A stretch of DNA of 25,095 nucleotides, taken from Methylococcaceae bacterium. Lineage in GTDB: Bacteria > Pseudomonadota > Gammaproteobacteria > Methylococcales > Methylomonadaceae. The stretch is from positions 1 through 25,095 of the forward strand of contig WTBX01000091.1 of NCBI GenBank assembly GCA_013138855.1. The letters run 5' to 3'. Made by a program: the position numbers and the translations under genes. Below are positions 22,258 to 25,095 of the stretch, piece after piece. Each line of letters starts with the position of its first letter. The stretch's first letter is position 1. The notes beneath the pieces are model-generated. The model had not been told where the DNA came from. It saw nothing but the letters and a program-made list of their open reading frames with translations, and did not search any database.

Positions 22258-22734
22258 TTAAAATAATGTCGGATAAAGTTTGATAGATTCATCCACAACC
22301 GTGGCAGAAGGTTTTCTGCGCACTGAAGTGTAACCCGCTACCTGCCCATTTCTAATATTGGGTATAACCGTTGCTTTCACCCAATAATAGCCACCGTCTT
22401 TACGTAAGTTTTTAACAATCCCCTGCCATTTTTTACCTGATGTTACGGTGTCCCATAAATCTTTAAAGGCCGCAGGTGGCATATCAGGATGTCTTAATAT
22501 AGAATGAGGCTGACCTAATACTTCCTCTTCGGCATAACCTGACATTTCAATAAATGCCTGATTAACATGGCTAATAACACCCTCTACATTGGTGGTGGAA
22601 ACAATGAGTTTTCCATCAGGATAGGGAGTTTCTATTTCTGTATAGAGAATTTTTCTGCTACCAAGCTTATATAAATCAAGCGTGACCTCCTTATATTCGC
22701 CTACAATATCTTCTGCTTTCATATCTTCAAGCAT
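22258..22734 (-). CDS. Stand-alone Aer-type PAS (probable FAD redox sensor)
   Basis: This is a 158-residue soluble protein. After a 40-residue N-terminal cap, residues 41-143 form a PAS domain very like that of the aerotaxis receptor Aer: GQPHSILRHPDMPPAAF, then WQGIVKNLRKDGGYYWVKA and AGYTSVRRKP. Asn58 and the Arg81-His82-Pro-Asp84 cluster correspond to Aer Asn34, Arg57, His58 and Asp60, residues linked to FAD binding. The HAMP and methyl-accepting parts of Aer are absent and no other output domain is present, so it must act through partners. TAGGAGA lies 5-6 bases before the ATG. Directly upstream is the roadblock gene and downstream the PhnD-like gene. I infer that it feeds redox state to the GTPase/roadblock switch. 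Confidence 0.9.
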   Translation of the reverse strand: MLEDMKAEDIVGEYKEVTLDLYKLGSRKILYTEIETPYPDGKLIVSTTNVEGVISHVNQAFIEMSGYAEEEVLGQPHSILRHPDMPPAAFKDLWDTVTSGKKWQGIVKNLRKDGGYYWVKATVIPNIRNGQVAGYTSVRRKPSATVVDESIKLYPTLF

Positions 22735-22760
22735 CAGTATCTCCTACTAGGTTTAAACGA

Positions 22761-23123
22761 TTACAACAATTCAGAAATACTTTCAGCTGCACGTTTAACA
22801 TCAAGAAAAATTAACCCTAATTTTGCATTAGGCTTGGCTAGTACAGTTAATACCGCTTCATCACCTGCATAAATCATTAAGACGTAACCTGTCACACCTT
22901 TGATTAAAACCTGCTCCAAATCACCTCTATTAAGTTCTTGAGCTGTTCTGTCCCCTAATGACAGCATTGCTGCACTCATCGCTCCCACTCTGTCTTCATC
23001 CATTGCTGGGGGAAGAGCAGCGGCTATCATTAAGCCGTCGGTTGAGATGATACCTGATGCCTCAATATCTGACGAAGTACCATTTAACTCTGTTAATACA
23101 GAAGTCAGCATGTCTGCTCGCAT
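22761..23123 (-). CDS. Roadblock/LC7-domain protein (MglB-like)
   Basis: The 120-residue product is a single roadblock domain: a first helix (MLTSVLTELNGTSSDIEASG), a strand with ISTDGLMIAAAL, a helix rich in Ala/Met (VGAMSAAMLSLGDRTAQEL), and the strand pair VLIKGVTGYVLMIYAGDEAVL, ending in an amphipathic helix. Family members dimerise and act as GTPase regulators or activators (MglB on MglA) or sit in conservons (CvnB). Here the cognate GTPase is encoded two genes upstream. AGAGGA lies 7 bases before the ATG. A promoter with a perfect TATAAT is present in the 179-base gap ahead of it, so this gene may also be transcribed apart from the GTPase. Confidence 0.92.
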   Translation of the reverse strand: MRADMLTSVLTELNGTSSDIEASGIISTDGLMIAAALPPAMDEDRVGAMSAAMLSLGDRTAQELNRGDLEQVLIKGVTGYVLMIYAGDEAVLTVLAKPNAKLGLIFLDVKRAAESISELL

Positions 23124-23182
23124 TTTTATATCCTCTTTTCTTCTTAACCGAATAAACCGTTATTTCTAAAGTCGTGTAGGCC

Positions 23183-23211
23183 ATTATAGACCTATGTTTA
23201 TAGTTTGTTCA
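23183..23211 (-). promoter_or_regulatory. Probable internal promoter for roadblock-PAS-PhnD-nucleotidase genes
   Basis: On the minus strand, TGAACA (23206-23211), a 17-base spacer and a perfect TATAAT (23183-23188) lie 60 bases before the roadblock start. The 179-base gap itself is much larger than any other junction in this gene run, which supports a separate transcription start. Confidence 0.6.
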
Positions 23212-23302
23212 TATATCTTGGACACATTCAAAAATTAAATTAATGGTGTCTTTATGGTCGTTATCTTTTATAGTTTTGTTAGTAATACAGTTCTACTGTC
23301 GC

Positions 23303-23950
23303 TTAATTATTCCCCATCGTTGAGTAACGAATACTTAACGCCCATGCCAAAGAAACAAATTCTGGTTGATTTAAATGGGGGGTTCCTGAAATGGTAATTA
23401 CAAATCTATTTTTACCTATAAAAACAGGCCAAAAACCGACTTGACTCTTGCCTACCGCATTGACTACTGCCCAAGCATGACTTCCTAAGCCCATATTGCT
23501 CATCAATAGACCAGAGCGACGCATGTGAAGGGTTGAAACTTCAGCACCTAGGGCAGATAATTCTTCTGCGACTTCATGGGCAAAGCCGCTACTGGCTAAA
23601 TAAAAACCTTGATCGTCTGCTAATAAAACTTTACCTTTAATGGAAAGGCTTTTGAGCAGGTCGGGAAGAATATTTTCTAAAGATCCCTTAGGAGAACTCA
23701 TTGCTGTTTCTACGCCTTGTACCCAGCCAAGTTTTTGGCAATGATGCAATAACTTCAGTGTTTTTTCCTCATCGTCAGAATCAGCAAGCTTTAATAAATT
23801 ATCTACCGTTAATGCTAGGGTTTGCTCTTGCTGCAATAAGGATTTTAAAAAGCGTCGGGATTTATCCTCTTCCGTCGATGAAATCGCATAATAAGCCCCC
23901 GCAGGCGTAGGGTAAATATACAAACCATCGCTTAACGTATAGCTACTCAT
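23303..23950 (-). CDS. Divergent roadblock-like protein with N-terminal helical domain
   Basis: This 215-residue protein is not a family I can name with certainty. The N-terminal 85 residues are mostly helical (LKSLLQQEQTLALTVDNLL, then a helix-turn-helix-like stretch ending LGWVQGV). The C-terminal half (about 95-215) reads like a roadblock fold: a helix LPDLLKSLSIKG, strand VLLADDQGFYLASSGF, helix AHEVAEELSALGAEVSTLHM, later strands VGFWPVFIGKNRFVITISG and a last helix. I chose ATG 23950, which overlaps the end of the GTPase gene by 8 bases and has GAGG just upstream; TTG at 23959 in the same frame is possible. The overlap implies coupled production with the GTPase, so it is likely a direct partner or regulator. 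Confidence 0.65.
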   Translation of the reverse strand: MSSYTLSDGLYIYPTPAGAYYAISSTEEDKSRRFLKSLLQQEQTLALTVDNLLKLADSDDEEKTLKLLHHCQKLGWVQGVETAMSSPKGSLENILPDLLKSLSIKGKVLLADDQGFYLASSGFAHEVAEELSALGAEVSTLHMRRSGLLMSNMGLGSHAWAVVNAVGKSQVGFWPVFIGKNRFVITISGTPHLNQPEFVSLAWALSIRYSTMGNN

Positions 23951-24485
23951 CGTCCTCAAGCCCTGGGTCTAGCGAATAAAGTAATGCTTGAACGAGTATT
24001 GACACATCACTTTTTTCTCTGGCATCGACGGCAAATACCGCAGGTTTTAGCCCCATTCCCTGTAGCTGGATGTGATATTCTTCAATGGTCGGCTTAGTGC
24101 TTAAATCCATTTGCGTAACCCCGATTGCCACCGTGGTATCAGTAATAAATTTAGAAAAAGAGTCTAAAAAAAATTTCATATCCTTAAAAGGGTCGGTACG
24201 AGTATTATCTAGTAATAGCACGAGTCCAATACCGCCTACGGTGAGGATATCCCACATAAAGTCAAAGCGTTCTTGACCAGGCGTTCCGTATAAATGAATT
24301 TTTTCGCCCCCCGCAAGATTCATAATGCCATAATCCATTGCAACGGTCGTTGCCGCTTTTCGCGTTTTGGTCATATCACTGGCAGCGGCATCGGTTTTTA
24401 CGGGAGGAGAGTCACTGATAGAATGAATTGCGGTGGTTTTTCCTGCGCCTACTGGCCCTGTAAAAATTATTTTATACTGACTCAT
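23943..24485 (-). CDS. COG2229-type small Ras-like GTPase (copy 2)
   Basis: This 180-residue GTPase is similar over its full length to the one at 2077-2616. The P-loop is GPVGAGKT (residues 10-17), switch I region TTVAMDYG, G3 LYGTPGQERFDF (Gly in place of the usual Asp) and G4-like VTQMD. The C-terminus is a short acidic tail, DPGLEDDE, with no lipidation signal or membrane segment. It is the second visible gene of the minus-strand operon, 12 bases after the adaptor gene, with which it is always paired in this window. Conservon CvnD and the MglA group are the nearest functional analogues. It is probably the central switch of the operon. Confidence 0.9.
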   Translation of the reverse strand: MSQYKIIFTGPVGAGKTTAIHSISDSPPVKTDAAASDMTKTRKAATTVAMDYGIMNLAGGEKIHLYGTPGQERFDFMWDILTVGGIGLVLLLDNTRTDPFKDMKFFLDSFSKFITDTTVAIGVTQMDLSTKPTIEEYHIQLQGMGLKPAVFAVDAREKSDVSILVQALLYSLDPGLEDDE

Positions 24486-24497
24486 TTTTTTTCTATG

Positions 24498-25095
24498 TTA
24501 GTTTGAGGAGCGTAATTTACCAAGTATTTTATTCATTAGTCCTTTAGCCTCTTTCTTTTTAGGTTTAACAGGCGGTGGAGCAATGACTTCATCAGACTTT
24601 CTTTCTGCTTGTCCAACCAAACCTAAAGCGTGAGCTCCACTTATAAAGACAAATACATATTGAGGTTTTACATTGAGTGCCTCTGAGATATTAAGCATTG
24701 ACCTTGGGCCTTCTACAAGTAATGCAGTAATACGTAAGGCATGAGGCGTGATAATAGTGCGGGTAAAATTAGGCCAGCGTTTTAAAAACACGGGTCTTTT
24801 AGCATTAAGAATTTGAGGGTATCGACCTTTTGAAGTCCAGATAGCCAATTTCCAAATAAAAGCATCCATGTCATGAAAACGTTCTAGCTTTTCGCCAACT
24901 TCGGTTAATTTTGAATTTACCGCCGTAATCGTTAACTTAGCCCCCGTTGCTTTATTCATTTCTAAGGCAGCGAAGGCTCTTAGTTGTTTATCATCAGCAT
25001 CTAGCCAAATTTCATGACTATGCGGAAAAATTAACAAAGGCTTCCAGTTTGAATTTAACTGTATGACTCGGCCTTTACTTTTAGAAACTTTAAAA
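24498..25095 (-). CDS. GTPase-associated winged-helix adaptor (copy 2; N-terminus outside window)
   Basis: The minus-strand frame is open to the window edge, so only the last 199 codons are seen. A TTG at 25037 is inside the gene, not its start. The visible part opens with a strand-rich region (RVIQLNSNWKPLLIFPHSHE), then a helical domain. From KRWPNF onward it aligns with the C-terminal half of the 330-residue adaptor at 1063, up to ALGLVGQ. It then has its own tail, a Pro/Lys-rich linker (IAPPPVKPKKKEAK) and a basic end MNKILGKLRSSN that could be an amphipathic or docking helix. The GTPase gene follows after 12 bases. The function is inferred from linkage only. Confidence 0.75.
   Translation of the reverse strand, partial: FKVSKSKGRVIQLNSNWKPLLIFPHSHEIWLDADDKQLRAFAALEMNKATGAKLTITAVNSKLTEVGEKLERFHDMDAFIWKLAIWTSKGRYPQILNAKRPVFLKRWPNFTRTIITPHALRITALLVEGPRSMLNISEALNVKPQYVFVFISGAHALGLVGQAERKSDEVIAPPPVKPKKKEAKGLMNKILGKLRSSN

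Overview
The window is AT-rich chromosomal DNA, most probably from a gammaproteobacterium. The evidence is close resemblance to enterobacterial L13, S9, type A L31, ClpB and hexameric-type citrate synthase, a YfiR-family periplasmic protein, and an Aer-type PAS domain. A methanotroph- or Thiotrichales-like lineage would fit, but nothing here proves it. There are no tRNA or rRNA genes, CRISPR arrays or intact insertion sequences. Several hairpin or MITE-like inverted repeats sit between genes.

Left end (1-2750): the 3' end of cobQ, a nested inverted-repeat element, then a two-gene module of a winged-helix-type adaptor and a COG2229-type small GTPase. A minus-strand signalling block follows (2754-7351). 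In transcription order it holds a REC-GGDEF diguanylate cyclase, a YfiR-like periplasmic protein, and a 1000-residue hybrid kinase whose periplasmic sensor looks like CHASE8, the sensor type of YfiN.

The middle (7467-14394) is mostly housekeeping. It holds clpB behind a convincing sigma-32 promoter, an orphan PD-(D/E)XK-like protein bracketed by two hairpins of one repeat family, xthA divergent from rpmE, gltA, and rplM-rpsI ending in a strong intrinsic terminator.

From 14490 to 20126 there is a five-gene plus-strand operon: a very large TPR-like protein, a mini J-like protein whose HPD motif reads PPE, a divergent GrpE, a short Hsp70, and a zinc-ribbon helical protein. Overlapping or near-abutting junctions suggest one specialised Hsp70 machine. 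Next is a 56-codon gene (20251-20421) that appears to have a Pho box placed correctly ahead of a -10 element.

The right end (20578 to the window edge, minus strand) is the most unusual region. It encodes an adaptor, a GTPase, a roadblock-like protein, an MglB-type roadblock protein, a stand-alone Aer-type PAS protein, a PhnD-like binding protein with no signal peptide, and a cN-I-type 5'-nucleotidase. The adaptor and GTPase are paralogues of the pair at the left end. The set recalls actinobacterial conservons (kinase, roadblock, winged-helix DUF742 and GTPase), with a probable flavin PAS sensor in place of the kinase. I infer a cytoplasmic GTPase switch reading redox and possibly ligand or nucleotide state.
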